64,000 nucleotides of DNA from positions 980,873 through 1,044,872 of the forward strand of contig NW_006768786.1 of NCBI RefSeq assembly GCF_000204055.1. Reading direction: 5' to 3'. The number at the start of each line of letters is the position of its first letter. Within the stretch, counting starts at the first letter, position 1. Of this stretch, positions 20,716 through 35,556 are shown one piece after another. The translations under genes were made by a program, and so were the position numbers. Source of the DNA: Melampsora larici-populina 98AG31. Taxonomy: Eukaryota > Basidiomycota > Pucciniomycetes > Pucciniales > Melampsoraceae. Under the pieces are notes generated by a model. The model was not told the origin of the DNA, did no database searches, and worked only from the letters and a program-made list of their open reading frames with translations.

Positions 20716-23700
20716 ATGAGGTGGTTCCTTTCCTGTGTACTTCTTTGCGGCTTTCTGCAAAGTATAGCACCAACGCCTTTACAAGTTGTGGAAGACGCAT
20801 TGGACTTGAAAAATGGTGTGCATGGCTCACTCAATGAAGAGCTTAATCCTGGACAACACACTGCCCACAACATAATCAGTACACCACACGAAACAGAATC
20901 ACATCAAGAGGAAATTCCATCCAGCGAGGCTCTTATTCCCTTCACCAACCATCCTGTTTCCGATGACGATGTACCTCTGTCCGATCCGCCATCACCCTCA
21001 GCCCCACACCCACAAGAAAAGACTCCTGAACTACCAAGATACAGTGGATGGTTGATAGATCCAGATACTGTGATTGAAAAGAACTCTCGATTTGGCCAAA
21101 AGTTAAATTCCTTCAAGGTTTGGCGAAAAAATCTCTCGGAGAAACTCAAAATTCTGGCAAACTGGTTCAGAAGGATCTTTGATAGATCTCCAAGGAGATT
21201 TTCAAATAAGAAACCACATAGAGAATTATATGTTGAGGCGGGTGAGTAAAACTTTTCCGCTTTGTAAATTGTAGAAAGATTGCTGACTTTACCACCGATC
21301 AAAACGGGGTAAACTTTCCAGACACAAACTTAGCTACCAAGATTGGTGAGTGATGTTCAACAGTAGGAGTATAATACATTTCCCGGTGAAATCTCTCAAG
21401 ACATCAGGCTGACCATCTTCACAATGCGATTTTACATTATCTCAACAATTTCGCACAAAGTTCTTGATGGTAAGTGATAGCATAGAAGTACAAACAAGAA
21501 GAATTCACACGCAATTGACTGACTGGTGCATTGTGAGCAGGTAATCAGATCAAACAATCGGCGCAGGCTATTAAGTCCGACGTCATCAATGAGTTAAAAT
21601 CATTCATTCCGGACTCAAGAATTGCAATTCATCGTAAGGGGAATGAAGCAGAGGTTATGTTACAAAAATTCGCCCAGATTGAGGATATCACCAAGTGGGA
21701 GGAAGTTTCGAGTGAAGATTCTCGCAGTGTATCTTCATTAGTTCGCAATATCATTAGTTCAATGCAAGATGAGGTGAAGTCAAGCTCCGACTCAGGTATG
21801 ATTGTTGTGGATCTTCAAGTGATGAAATGTTTAGGTTACGTAAACGCCAATGCTGGAGATTACTTTTTGGAACACATCTTTGAATCATTGAATGATATCG
21901 AGGTAGAAAGAATGTGGCGTGCCTTACTTGATTCTGAAGCAGAATTCAAAACGGTTTACCAGCAAGCTTCGTCTCCTGGAAGGTACAACAACTTCTTGGA
22001 ACAACTTCACTTTGGTAAGCTTCTGCAATCTTGTAAAACGTTTTGATCAGATCAGTCAATGAATTAAACTGACCATGAAAACCTTAAATTTCAGAATGGG
22101 CCGAGACCATTGAGAGACGGGCTCATATTCGAGATTTTCAAGCAGCAATCGATAGGGAAGAAGTACCAGAAGAGCTAAAGAGTGACATCTTAAAACTCAA
22201 AGATAACTTTTCTCGTCTTCAAATGTGGAAAAGCTGGCCTCTAATCGACAAAGGTTATTATGAAAACAGTTTCTCAATCGTCTCAAGAATCAAAGCCATT
22301 CTTCGTCATCCAGTCACGAGATACACGGATGATCAAGAGGAAAAGGTATCTAAAACCGTTCGATTGGCATATCAAGCTCTCAATCATATTTATAGGTTTG
22401 ACTTGCAAACTAAAAAGACTCCGACATGGTTGATTGATACACTTGATGATAAAGATGTACAAAAATCTTTGTATTTGCATGTGCTTTCTAATGAGGGGTT
22501 AAGCCATCGCAATGTTGCGGGGATGAGTTTGTTGAATGATTTTGACCTGAAAGCTCATTTGGACCAGAGTATGCAAGAGTATTTGACCAAAGGTACAGTT
22601 CTTTTTGACTGTCTCGACTCTTTTTTCTTCTGTTTGGTGTTTGAGTCATACTATTCTCTGCGAGGATTTGCTGATGCATATGCGATATCTTTTGAAATAG
22701 AAATGGATACAAAGTTTTATAGCGTGCTTCCCTCAGAGATTATAAAGGAACATGGTAAGCCTATCTCAAACTTTTGATATCGTATTAATTTATAGGCTGA
22801 CTATAAGGAACCACTCTATTTCTTCTCTGATTGATCTTATTTTGGGAAATTAGAGATGCCGCACATGCAAGATGGTGAGGTAATTTCCCTCGAATTGGTA
22901 AAAATATACACAAATGCTTACTTGTATCTTGACACTAGGTGATAACAAATTACAAAACTACTTGACATCAAGAGAACACATCGCAGGAATTTATCACGAG
23001 GGTTCATTCCAATTCGACAAAGACTTCAAGAATATGGTAGGACAGTTTTCAAACTTGAAGGTCGATGATATGATCAATACAGAAAAGCCAGACTATAGAC
23101 TTGCTATGAAGCTTGACGACAAATCCAATAGAGAAGACCTCCTAGAAATACCAGCAAAGGAGAAACACGCACAAGCCAGCAAAACCCATGGGGATGATTT
23201 ATCACAAGACAATACAGAAAATTCTGAAGACAGAATATCGAATGCGGTACATTCTGCACTGGAAAATCTTAAAAAGCTTTCAGGCAGGTCACCAACACTA
23301 GGACCCGAAGAACAAGCTTCAATAGAAATCCTCAGCAGCCTTATATCATCTAATTATTTGGCCTGGCACCTGGCACGCTCAGAACTCAAAGATTCACCAG
23401 ACGGAAGCCTCTTGAAGTATCTAGAATTACTCAAGATTAAGGCTATGAGTCTCGAAAGCAGTGATGAGAGGGTCTTTGTGGAAAAACAATTAAATTTCCT
23501 GGTTGATATGAGAAATGGTAAGCCGAGGTCTCAACAAGCAACATTTTCACCATCACTCCGTCAAATAAGTGTAGCTGTGACTTCAGTGTGATATATCTGT
23601 GAAGTGAACGTACATCACCAAACTTATTCTATTTCTTTCCTTTGACAGAGATCGACGAATACGAAAAAATACAAACCACGACAAAGAAATTGAATGGAAT

Positions 23701-24145
23701 GCTCAAAGCTCACAGTAAGTCTAGTAGTAAACCAGGTGATATAACACCTTTCTTCTTACAACAATATTCAGATTTCCTTGAAAGACTTTCTCAAACTTGG
23801 TTCGAGACTCGATGGACTAGAGTCGAAGGAGGTGGTTATGATGTGAATATTGTAGATTTGGCTAAAGACTCTTTGGCTTTGATACAAAGTCAAGCCTTTG
23901 CACATATGCCTAAAGGACTTGATACTGAATTTGTTCATGTTCTATCGGATTTGGAGGGAAAAGACTCAACTGGGTTCTTCAGGAAGTATTATCAGGATGC
24001 GGTTTCTGATACTACTAATTACAACACCTATCAATTTTTCACCAAAGCTCTCTCTCACATAGAAAATTATCAAGCAGAATACCCATTAGAGTCACCAGAG
24101 GCCAAAAGTCTTGAGTTCTTCAGAGTCTTGAAACAAAACAATTAG
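20716..24145 (+). CDS. Secreted orphan protein, about 893 aa, all introns phase 1
   Basis: I do not recognise a domain. The start ATG at 20716 opens a signal peptide (MRWFLSCVLLCGFLQSIA). Exons: 20716-21241, 21322-21345, 21461-21469, 21541-22014, 22095-22592, 22701-22754, 22854-22874, 22939-23517, 23649-24145. Every intron splits a codon after its first base, and in every case that base is G. The third exon could instead start at 21401. After a Pro/Ser-rich stretch (residues ~40-115) comes a short basic region (KVWRKNLSEKLKI...RSPRRFSNKK), then a long mostly helical acidic protein. Few cysteines, no transmembrane segment. Size, secretion signal and lack of recognised family are compatible with a lineage-specific effector-like protein, but this is inference. 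It is divergent from GH9 and convergent with ADE5,7. Confidence 0.78.
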
Positions 24146-24805
24146 TTATTCCTAGATGTTGTAGCTTGATTAGCCTTATTACATTTCACTCCTATACTTT
24201 TGACTAAACATCAGCTTAGATGACATCAATTTTGTTCTTGTCAAGAGGCCTCTTTTCTCAGATTTATTTGGTGCTGAATTGTTTCTTTTACTGGTTTGCA
24301 AGGTATCTTTCATTTCAATCAAGCTTGGAAGCTTGATGTCCATCAAGTTTGGCGGAATCATGAATCTCATTTATGATACCAACTGGTGAATTACCTGAAC
24401 AAAAAGCCTTCTTGATATGGCATCGAACTTGGAGGACTTGACAAATGCAATCTGAAAGATGAGCAAATTCCTATCCGAATATATAGAGACGATTTGAATT
24501 GCACATATACAAAGTTCAGCTGCTCAAGGTGACCATTGAACCTGAAGTTTGTCAAGCAGCAGCCACCACGTCCGCTGACGGGGTCTGTACACACACTTCC
24601 TGGAAGCTAAACCGAGGATCACATGGATATCTAACGCAGAGCAGAGAGGGGCAGGTGCTTACAAGGCTCTAAAGAAGGAGCCAAACACCCAAGATAGATT
24701 TTGTGAAAACGCATACAGATCCTCATGAACATATTGACAAGATAAAGAAAACAAGGGAGTGTGTAAAATGCTAAAGTTTCCAAGTTGAGATAATTGCCAA
24801 TACCA
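24146..24805. other. Convergent 3' intergenic region, no gene seen
   Basis: Between the 3' ends of the secreted orphan and ADE5,7. Only short non-conserved frames. Confidence 0.5.
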
Positions 24806-27779
<2,974 letters not shown>

Positions 27780-28459
27780 CCTTTTTAGGTTCGAATGTCG
27801 TTCCGGTTGATATCGGGTATGAAAGAGATTTAGTCGGAGTTGATTTTTTTTTGGATTCAGCTCAGCCTGTATTTCGAAATTTTTGAAATGATCAAAACCA
27901 ATGATATGGCTTTCGGGTATGGCTTAAGGTTAATGGAATATGCTTATACGTAGATTTCAAGGATTGCTGAGGAATTGCTGTTTCAATTTGAAAAATCGAA
28001 AAACTTGATCACCTTCACCCACGCTATCAGCTGAAACAGTAGGAAACAGGATCACTGCAAGCACGCCCTTCATCCTTGATAGGGTTGTTCTTTGGGTCAG
28101 GTAAAGATAAAGACCCTATAATACTGACAAGCAGCATAGTGTCATGAAAGCTGTTGTAGTGATATGGGCTTCTGGTCATTTTCAAATATGCATCATTGGA
28201 ATGCAGGATCACGAAGTTAGACTTGCTCATATTTTTCAAGCTCTGATGGGATTGTCAACGATGAAGTAGAGGGTTCATGCACCGTTTGAGATAGGAGAGA
28301 AGCAGCGAGTTTTAATTACTAATTTTGGTGAAAATTTGGTGGATATGGAGACTCAGAGCGAGGTCATAAATGGGGTTTATCATTTGGCCTTCTGGAACTT
28401 GAAGGGGTGCCCTCGCCCCATCATTTTACACAATCTTGAAACCAACTCGGACTTCAACG
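27780..28459. promoter_or_regulatory. Bidirectional promoter region of ADE5,7 and the Nudix gene
   Basis: 680 bp between two divergent start codons, so it must contain both promoters. No specific operator or TATA box can be assigned. Confidence 0.5.
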
Positions 28460-30435
28460 ATGGATCTTGCAGCTAGAAACTATTATTCGGGTGGCTTCAC
28501 AAACCGATTATCATGGATGAGAGAATCTCCAGCGTTCCTCAGAGCCGCCCTCGTCTCGCCGAAAGCCCGCTTCATCCTTTTCAACGCCTTAAGACCACTC
28601 GTCAATACTACACCATCCTCGAACGCTTCTGTCGACATGCCAAACCCCTTTATAAGCAGGGCAGATCAGATTCATTCGCTGGTCAAGATATCTTGGAACA
28701 CTCTCTCAGCTGCTCTGGGTGGATCGGCTGTAGGAATACCAGTCACAGCGACTCAAATAATTGGTGAAAAGGGTGTCATGTGGCCTCAACAGCTTGTTGA
28801 CCGTACTCGCGATACCGAACACCTGCCTCTTACACGATATCCAACAATCATCTTTTTAGGTACCGACGAGTCAACAACCGAAGGTGTCACACTTCCATTG
28901 GAGCCTGCTAAAGACAGTGCCCAAGATGTGGATCAAGCCTTTGAAGAGCATACTATTGGCTCACCCATGTGGGCAATCGATGTGACTGAAGTGCCATCAC
29001 TAGCAGACGAGGCTCTAATCACTCAGATATGGCAAAAAGAACAAGATTCTTCAGGAGTCGAGAACGCACAAGGCTTGAGGTTCATGGATCTCCGCACTGC
29101 TTTACTCGGAATTTCAGATGCGTCAATGGCGGCACAATCACGGTCTTTGATTGACTGGAATATCCGTAATCGTTTCTGTAGCGCTTGCGGTCGCCCTACC
29201 CATTCTCAATGGGTTGGATGGAAGCTAGCCTGTACCCCTGATGTTAAAAGGCCATCTGATGGTCATCAAGATCCGAATGCTACAGACCTTCATATCAGAG
29301 CTCAATGTCTTACCACGAAGGGTGGGGTTCAAAACTTTTGGTCAGTCCAGTCTTCATATTTCTTCACGCTGAATGATATGGCTTATCATTTATCATACTT
29401 TCTATTTTCCTTGATCACAGCTATCGTGAGCTCATGATGCTACTAAGCAAATCATGCTTCCGAGACTGATAAACACGAACATACATACAAAAATCATCAG
29501 CTCGGTCTGACCCAGTCTGTATAATGGCTATCACGAACAGCACAAATGACGCTATCTTGCTCGGTCGGAAGAAAATCTGGCCAGAAGGCTTTTACTCGTA
29601 AGTGAAAGCTAACCAGATCACAGACACAATCACTGATCGTGCAAAGTTTTTTACGTGTTTCATTTCCAGATGTCTTGCCGGCTTTATTGAGCCTGGCGAA
29701 TCTCTCGAAGACTCGGTGCGTCGCGAAGCCTGGGAAGAGGCTGGGGTCAAAGTTGGCCCAGTAAACTATCGTCAGTAAATGCATCAAGTGTTTTTGGCTT
29801 ACTATCTTCATATTTGAACTCATTGGGCGTTGGTTCTTGCTTGTGTTAGACTCTACACAGCCCTGGCCATTTCCAGGTGAAGATTCTTTCTGCTAAGGAA
29901 GGTGAACCTAGAAATGAAAACATTTGATTTATCGACCCCTAAACTCCAAAAGGCAGTTTAATGATCGGCGTGTTTGGCGAGGCTGAGGCGAATCCGAATA
30001 TCAGAACAGATCTTGACAAGGAACTGGAAGGTCAGGACAGAACAACTCAACATACAACTAGCCAGTCGTTTACTCTTCTTTGTTTCCACAGATGCTCGCT
30101 TTTTCCCCCGTTCAATCGTACGGAAGGCAGTGGAAACTAGAGAGGTGATAACTTTGACAGAAGCAGAAATAATGCAAATGGATGAAGGCAACGCTACTTC
30201 TGACACGCCGTCCAAAAAGCCCACCACCATCAAATTGCGTATTCCACCACCGGTTGAGTTTCCGCTCTTCACGTTCAGATTGTGTTGGTAGCTTCATTAT
30301 ACAAAACTGACAAGAATCATGCTTTTTGCCTTCTGTTCGTAGACGGCGATTGCTCATCAACTGATCAAGACGTGGGCGTTCGGTGACCAGGTTCCAAAAC
30401 CAATGCAAACAATCGGGCAACGTCCTAACTTCTGA
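28460..30435 (+). CDS. NPY1: NADH pyrophosphatase (Nudix, NPY1/NUDT12-like), 480 aa
   Basis: Hydrolyses NADH or NAD caps to NMNH and AMP; homologues are often peroxisomal. Exons: 28460-29340, 29421-29425 (5 nt), 29501-29597, 29670-29770, 29850-29876, 29953-30030, 30092-30252, 30343-30435. The N-terminal domain ends in a zinc ribbon (CSACGRPTHSQWVGWKLAC) followed by NFCYPRSDPVCIMAI, which is only obtained with the 5-nt exon. The Nudix box GFIEPGESLEDSVRREAWEEAGV fits GX5EX7REUXEEXGU, and TQPWPFPGSLMIG matches the SQPWPFPxS motif specific to NADH pyrophosphatases. The protein ends PNF, weakly like the PNL end of human NUDT12; peroxisomal targeting is only a guess. Start chosen at the ATG before DLAARNYYSGG, the family-typical N-terminus. 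Confidence 0.95.
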
Positions 30436-31206
30436 AGATTGAATCTTGTAGGGCGGGCCTATGTACTCTCTCTAATAATACGTTTTTTTTCAATTTTGGC
30501 GGATTTTATAAGTGAAAGATGAACAATCAAAGTGAGCGTGGCTCAGACATGCCAAGAACGAAACCTTAGATAGACATTACCGGCAAAAATCACAATATAA
30601 GCCTTACACCCTACCGCACTATCGACCTTTTTTGTCCCTTCCTTCCAGATTCGTAGTTGTATGCACATTGAGTAGATAGAATAGATTTGAAGCCAATCAA
30701 AATTGAACAAATCATCGTTGTAGTTCAGTCATGACTCACTTAACGACATGATATATGTATCGAATCAAATACATTATACATCATATATTCTTCAGCTAAC
30801 GCGCGCTGCTGCTGAAGAGCCAACTTTACTCAACACAACAGAATCAAACCAAAGATGGCGAACTCGCGCCATACCGAGCGTATGTACATTGCGACAATCG
30901 CTTGTGTGAGCGAGGTTGACGTGGTTGCCTTCGGCCGGAATGAAGACCGATAGATTCAGGTGTGATAGCTTTGAGGGAACCAGCGAGGCACGAGTTGGTT
31001 ACTAAGCCCATGGGGACTTAGTGATTTGACTGATGAGTCGGGCCGGCCCCGGAGGTAAGAAGGTGGAAGAGTTCCCACACCTCGGAATCGAGATCTTCAA
31101 ACTTACCTCTAAAACCGACTCTCAGATACTCAGCATTTTCAGCTCAAATCTCTAAGTTTAAAATAAACCAACGTTTAAAAGATTTTTTATTTGTTTCAAT
31201 CAGGAA
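30436..31206. other. Gap before the retrotransposon Gag, probably its 5' untranslated end
   Basis: No coding frame. A near-perfect 22-nt palindrome centred near 31007 (ACTAAGCCCATGGGGACTTAGT-type, written here only as its arms ACTAAG/CTTAGT) and GC-rich GGGCCGGCCCC at about 31041 lie here. The left boundary of the retrotransposon could not be placed; it is probably within 30.8-31.1 kb. Confidence 0.4.
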
Positions 31207-33540
31207 ATGGATAACTCATTATTATCAAGAATTGGTAGAGCTGAAGAGAGTATACAACGTGTTACAAGAGCGGCATCGGCAAGGCTAGAACAACAAGAAG
31301 GTCAAGAAGCCGGAAATATAGAGGGAAGAGAATTGACAGAAGGAAACGGGATAGAAAAGAATAGAAGTAGTGGTAATACAACTAGTGGAAGTGGAGGTTT
31401 GTTAAGTTTACTAGAGAAACAAAACTCAGAAGGAAGAAATCAAGAACAAGAGATAGAAGGAAGAAAAGAAGATTATCAAGAAAGAAGAGGTGAAGACATA
31501 GACGGAGCACCGATTATCAAGCTCATTAAAGATGACGGAACTATGGGGGAGGTTGAAGACGAAGATGATGATGAGTCATGGCGTCCTCCGATCTCAAAAG
31601 GGAAGAAGAAGCAAAACTCACCTTATGCATCCGAAGATGAAGAGGAATCAATTATGAATGGACCAGATCCAATAGGTGAGAATCAGTTACATCAATTCAA
31701 ACGTTCAATATTCATACGACACTCCTAGAAGAGGGCAGTTTCTCTATAGCAATATAGAGATGGAGCTGTGGCCCATAGGGCGGCCTTTGAGGCAGGAAAT
31801 TACAGTTTCTCAGAAGAGATGTTGCTGTAGGACAGTTTCTCAAAAAGAGATGTGGCTGTAGACAGTTTCTCGGGAAGAGATGTTGCTGTGGATGTTAGAC
31901 AGTTTCTCGGAAAGAGATGTGGCTGTGAACAGTTTCTCGAGAAGAGATGTTGCTGTAGATTTTGAAGATCTTGGACGGTTTTCTCAGAAAGAGATGTGGC
32001 TGTAGATCGTGAAATCCAGGATGAGCAAACGAAAAGAGTTTAAGTACCTGAAGTTGAGAAGAAGAGACACTTACAAGTTTTTTGGTTGATTGATTCGTTC
32101 TAAAATAGACGAAGGCGATGAATTGATGGCACTTCAAGCCGAGATAAATTTCCTATACTCGACAGGAAAGTTTAATCAAGGTGCAGCTCTGTTAGCGAAA
32201 GCGATGGAGTTGACTAAAGTCGCCTCTAGCCGTCAACCTACACCTCTACAAGAGTCATCCCGCCAGGTGAGACTTAGAAGGACAGGCCAAGAAGAGACTC
32301 CACGAGACGAGATACATGAGAATCGTTTAGACAACCAACGACGCAATGTACCTAGATCGTCCCATCAACAAAATCAAGAGGGGCGCTACAAGATGAATCA
32401 ACCGAAAGAAAGAAGTCCTCATCTTTTGATACAAGAGAATCTATCAGACGTCGATTCAGAATTGAGTAGAAGGGTTAGAGAGACCCAAAACATACCGAGA
32501 ATGGCAATTCAAGCGGGACTAGAACAGGCGACAAAAGAGGTAGAACTGTCTGAAGCGGAAAAGGCGAAAAAGATGATGGACTCAGGAAAAGGAAGGATGG
32601 AGTTGGCTAATGGAGATGTTATCAAAAACGGTAGATTGATCTTGAAGAATACGTCGGATAAAATGGGGAAAGTGTTGACAGCCTTAGGACCAGTTCTGGA
32701 TTATTATTTAAGACATTCAAAGCTTTCATTCCTTTAACTGTTTTTAACAAACACTGGCTATTAGCAGATCAGTCAGCAAGAAGTGGGAAAGAAGCGCCCT
32801 CCGAAGCGAAGATATTAAAAGGAAATCAACAACTTTACACGACTGATCCCCCAATCGATGAACTGACTATCCAGTACGAGCAATGGTTGGATTGTATGTC
32901 CTTATTCATAAGATATGTTGCAGATGCAGGATGGGAGACGCAAGCAAAACGTTTTGAAGCACATAAGTTGATTGTGAGCGAATTAAGAGAGAGCATAGGA
33001 TGGATGGTTGCACTTCGGTACTGTAGGAAGATACGACAAGGTGTAATGAGGACTACGGTGAATAATGAGATTTGCAACATCAGCGAACTTCAAACCCCGA
33101 TCTTAGACGAAGTGAAACAAATTTGTGAGAATTTTGGGGAACGAGCTTACCAGACGAATCCATACGCGGTAGGAGGTCCAAGAGAAAACATGAACCCAGA
33201 AACGGGTTTGCCCAAGAAACAATCAACACCTTTCGCGTCAACATCAACAACAACGATCAATCCAGAGTTCAGTGGAAGTGATCCATTTAGGAAACCGAAG
33301 AGGAAGTGGATTCCTGCTGCAATTTGGAAGAACCAAAAACCGTTTGAAAGAGAACAGTATAAATACAATTATACGAATCAACAAGACTACCGAGGACAAG
33401 AGCGTTACGGGAAGAGCTATGGGAAGAGCTATGATTATCGTCAAGAGAGAGAGAAACGTCCTCGAAGCCGTAGTTGCAGCCGAGATAGAGGCGGAAATTT
33501 GAATAAAGGAGGTAGACCGGGAAAAGGTCGATATCAGTGA
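31207..33540 (+). CDS. Gag-like protein of the YR retrotransposon
   Basis: Starts MDNSLLSRIGRAEESIQRV. The first exon (31207-31675) is Gln/Glu/Gly-rich and acidic; an intron 31676-32108 with standard signals joins it to DEGDELMALQAEINFLYSTGKFNQGA. Then follows a helical core with IPLTVFNKHWLLADQSARS and WETQAKRFEAHKLIV, and a basic tail (YGKSYDYRQEREKRPRSRSCSRDR) likely to bind RNA. Between 32670 and 32720 the frame shifts by -1; either a 41-nt intron (GTGTTG...TTTAAG), slippage, or an indel is needed. The stop TGA at 33538-33540 overlaps a GTGAGT donor site, so splicing can remove it and join Gag to the RT frame. The product would package the element's RNA. Confidence 0.72.
31735..32005 (+). 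repeat. About seven ~31-nt tandem repeats inside the Gag intron
   Basis: Units share CAGTTTCTC, two to four variable bases, AAGAGATG and TTGCTGTAGA or TGGCTGTAGA; each begins with a short TTTCTC...GAGA-type inverted pair. The repeat lies wholly in the 433-nt intron between the two Gag exons. Similar TTCTCGAGAA motifs recur in the 3' end of the element (37205-37235). Confidence 0.88.
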
Positions 33541-33677
33541 GTTTGTAAGACAAACACTATATATGAGAATGAAATAAAAGAATCGAGTAATACTCGCTAT
33601 GTCAGAATTGAGACTGAGAGATCGCCTTTGTGAGTTGAGAGATGTGATCTGACCATGAATGATGGTTTGATTGCAGA

Positions 33678-35401
33678 ATGAGCGTAGAGCTCCATGAGAA
33701 AACACGTGAGATAGATCAAGAAGTAGAGTTCGGAGGAGCCCGTGTTTGGAATGGACTGAAAGTGACTAACAGGAGGTGGCCAACATCAGTGAAATGCGAG
33801 ATGAACTTAAAAATTTGGGAGGAAGAACTCAAAAAGATAGGGAAGTTACAGGAAAATGAGAAGATCCTAGAAGGATTTAGATTGGGATTCCAGAAGTGTC
33901 GATCCAAGGGATGCGATATTTTTGTCCTGATAATCACTCGTCGTCGATCGCAGCAAAAGATGAGATTGAGGAAAATTTTGAGAAGGAGATATCCGCGAAG
34001 CGAATGTTCGGACCTTTTTCCAAAGACGAAGTATACGAGAAAGTTGGGTTTTTCCGGACAAATCCAATGGGGGCAGTTATAAACGGAGACGGATCACTGA
34101 GAACAATAAACGATCTTTCATACCCAAGGAACGATTCCAAGATACAATCAGTGAATGCGACTGTAGACAAGGATGATTTCATCACAACTTGGGATGATTT
34201 CGAGAAAGTAGCTTACCTTTTTACGACGACAGAAGGGAGATTAATACTAGGCGTCTTCGATTGGGCGAAGGCCTATAGGCAAATACCGACAGCACCGAGT
34301 CAATGGCCGTTCTTGATGGTAAAAACCTTTGATGGGTTGATATTGTTAGACACAAGGATAACATTTGGTGGAGTAGCGGGGTGCAGTTCATTCGGACAGG
34401 TAGCAGACGTGTGGAAATTGATAATGAAGACGAAGTTCGGATTCCTAGAGGCGTTCAGATGGGTAGACGACACCCTGTTCGTGAAGAGGGAAGAAGATAA
34501 AAATGAAGTAAAGATGATAGACGTCGTGAAGATGAGCGAAAGGATGGGAGTAGTAACAAACCCAACTAAGTGGAAGGAGTTCAGCAACGAGCAAAAGTAT
34601 TTAGGTTTCGTATGGAACGGGGACGATAGGACTGTAAGACTACCAGAGGAGAAGTTGAAGAAGCGGATATCACAGATCTCGGAATTTATGATGAAAGGAG
34701 AAGCAAACCTAAAGGAAACAGAGAAATTGTCGGGACGACTGAATCATATGACTTTGGTTTACCCTCAATTGAGATGTTACTGCATGGCAACGTATAGATG
34801 GATGGCGGAGTGGCGCCATAAATGGGCAAATAGGAAGATTCCAGAAGAAATGATGGAGGACCTGGAGATTTGGAAGGAAACGCTGGAGAGAGCAAACCCG
34901 AGAAGATTGGTACCAAAGAGAGAGGTGAAGAATATCGGTTGGGTAGGCAATGCGTCGTCCTCGTACGGTATTGGAGTCATTGTGGGGAAAAGATGGGCTA
35001 GATTCAGGCTCAGATCGGGTTGGAATGAAGTCCAAGCAGATGGAACGAAACAAGAGATTGCATGGGCTGAGACAGCTGCGGTGCGACTGGGGTTGATATT
35101 AGTGAAGTCTCTAATGGATGTAGGAGGACTAGAACTGCTGGTACTTACAGACAATGTCGTGACAGAGGGTGCAGTAAGGAATGGGAAGTCCAAAAACCGG
35201 TGGGTAAACCAAGAATGGAAGAAAATCCAGAACGAGTTGATGATGTCAAACTGCAGTTTGAGGCAAAAGCGGGTACGATCGGAAGATAACGCAGCAGATA
35301 AGTTATCTAGAGGGTTTCGTTCTTTGAAACAAGCGGGGGATGAGGTAAAGATAATGATCCCAGACGATCTGACCCCCCTTCATTGTACAAGAATGAAATG
35401 A
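33678..35401 (+). CDS. Reverse transcriptase-RNase H of the YR retrotransposon
   Basis: Begins MSVELHEKTREIDQEV, directly after a splice acceptor (AG at 33675-33676). RT landmarks: NPMGAVINGDGSLRTINDL, LGVFDWAKAYRQIP, DTRITFGGVAGCSSFGQ and the active-site FRWVDDTLF near 34460. RNase H landmarks: VGNASSSYGIGV, WAETAAV, LTDN and DNAADKLSRG; the first RNase H Asp is Asn here. The frame changes by -1 at about 33885 (between EGFRLG and IPEVSIQGMRYF), so this copy needs slippage or is a slightly damaged copy. Downstream reading is intact to 35401. Confidence 0.85.
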
Positions 35402-35556
35402 ATGGTGAAACTTTTTCTAAGCAGAAGGTTTCGGTCGTGTATTTAAAGACCAAGTGAGATTGAAGAGACAAAAGACAGAGTTTACACTACAAAAGACCAT
35501 CATAAAACCAAAAAGGTTAGTCAACCACAGAATTGAACTGCAAAGGAAAGACGAAC

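Noticed and set aside
31735..32005. CRISPR-like array
   Set aside because: The ~31-nt units have no unique spacers and lie in an intron of a eukaryotic retrotransposon; they are plain tandem repeats.
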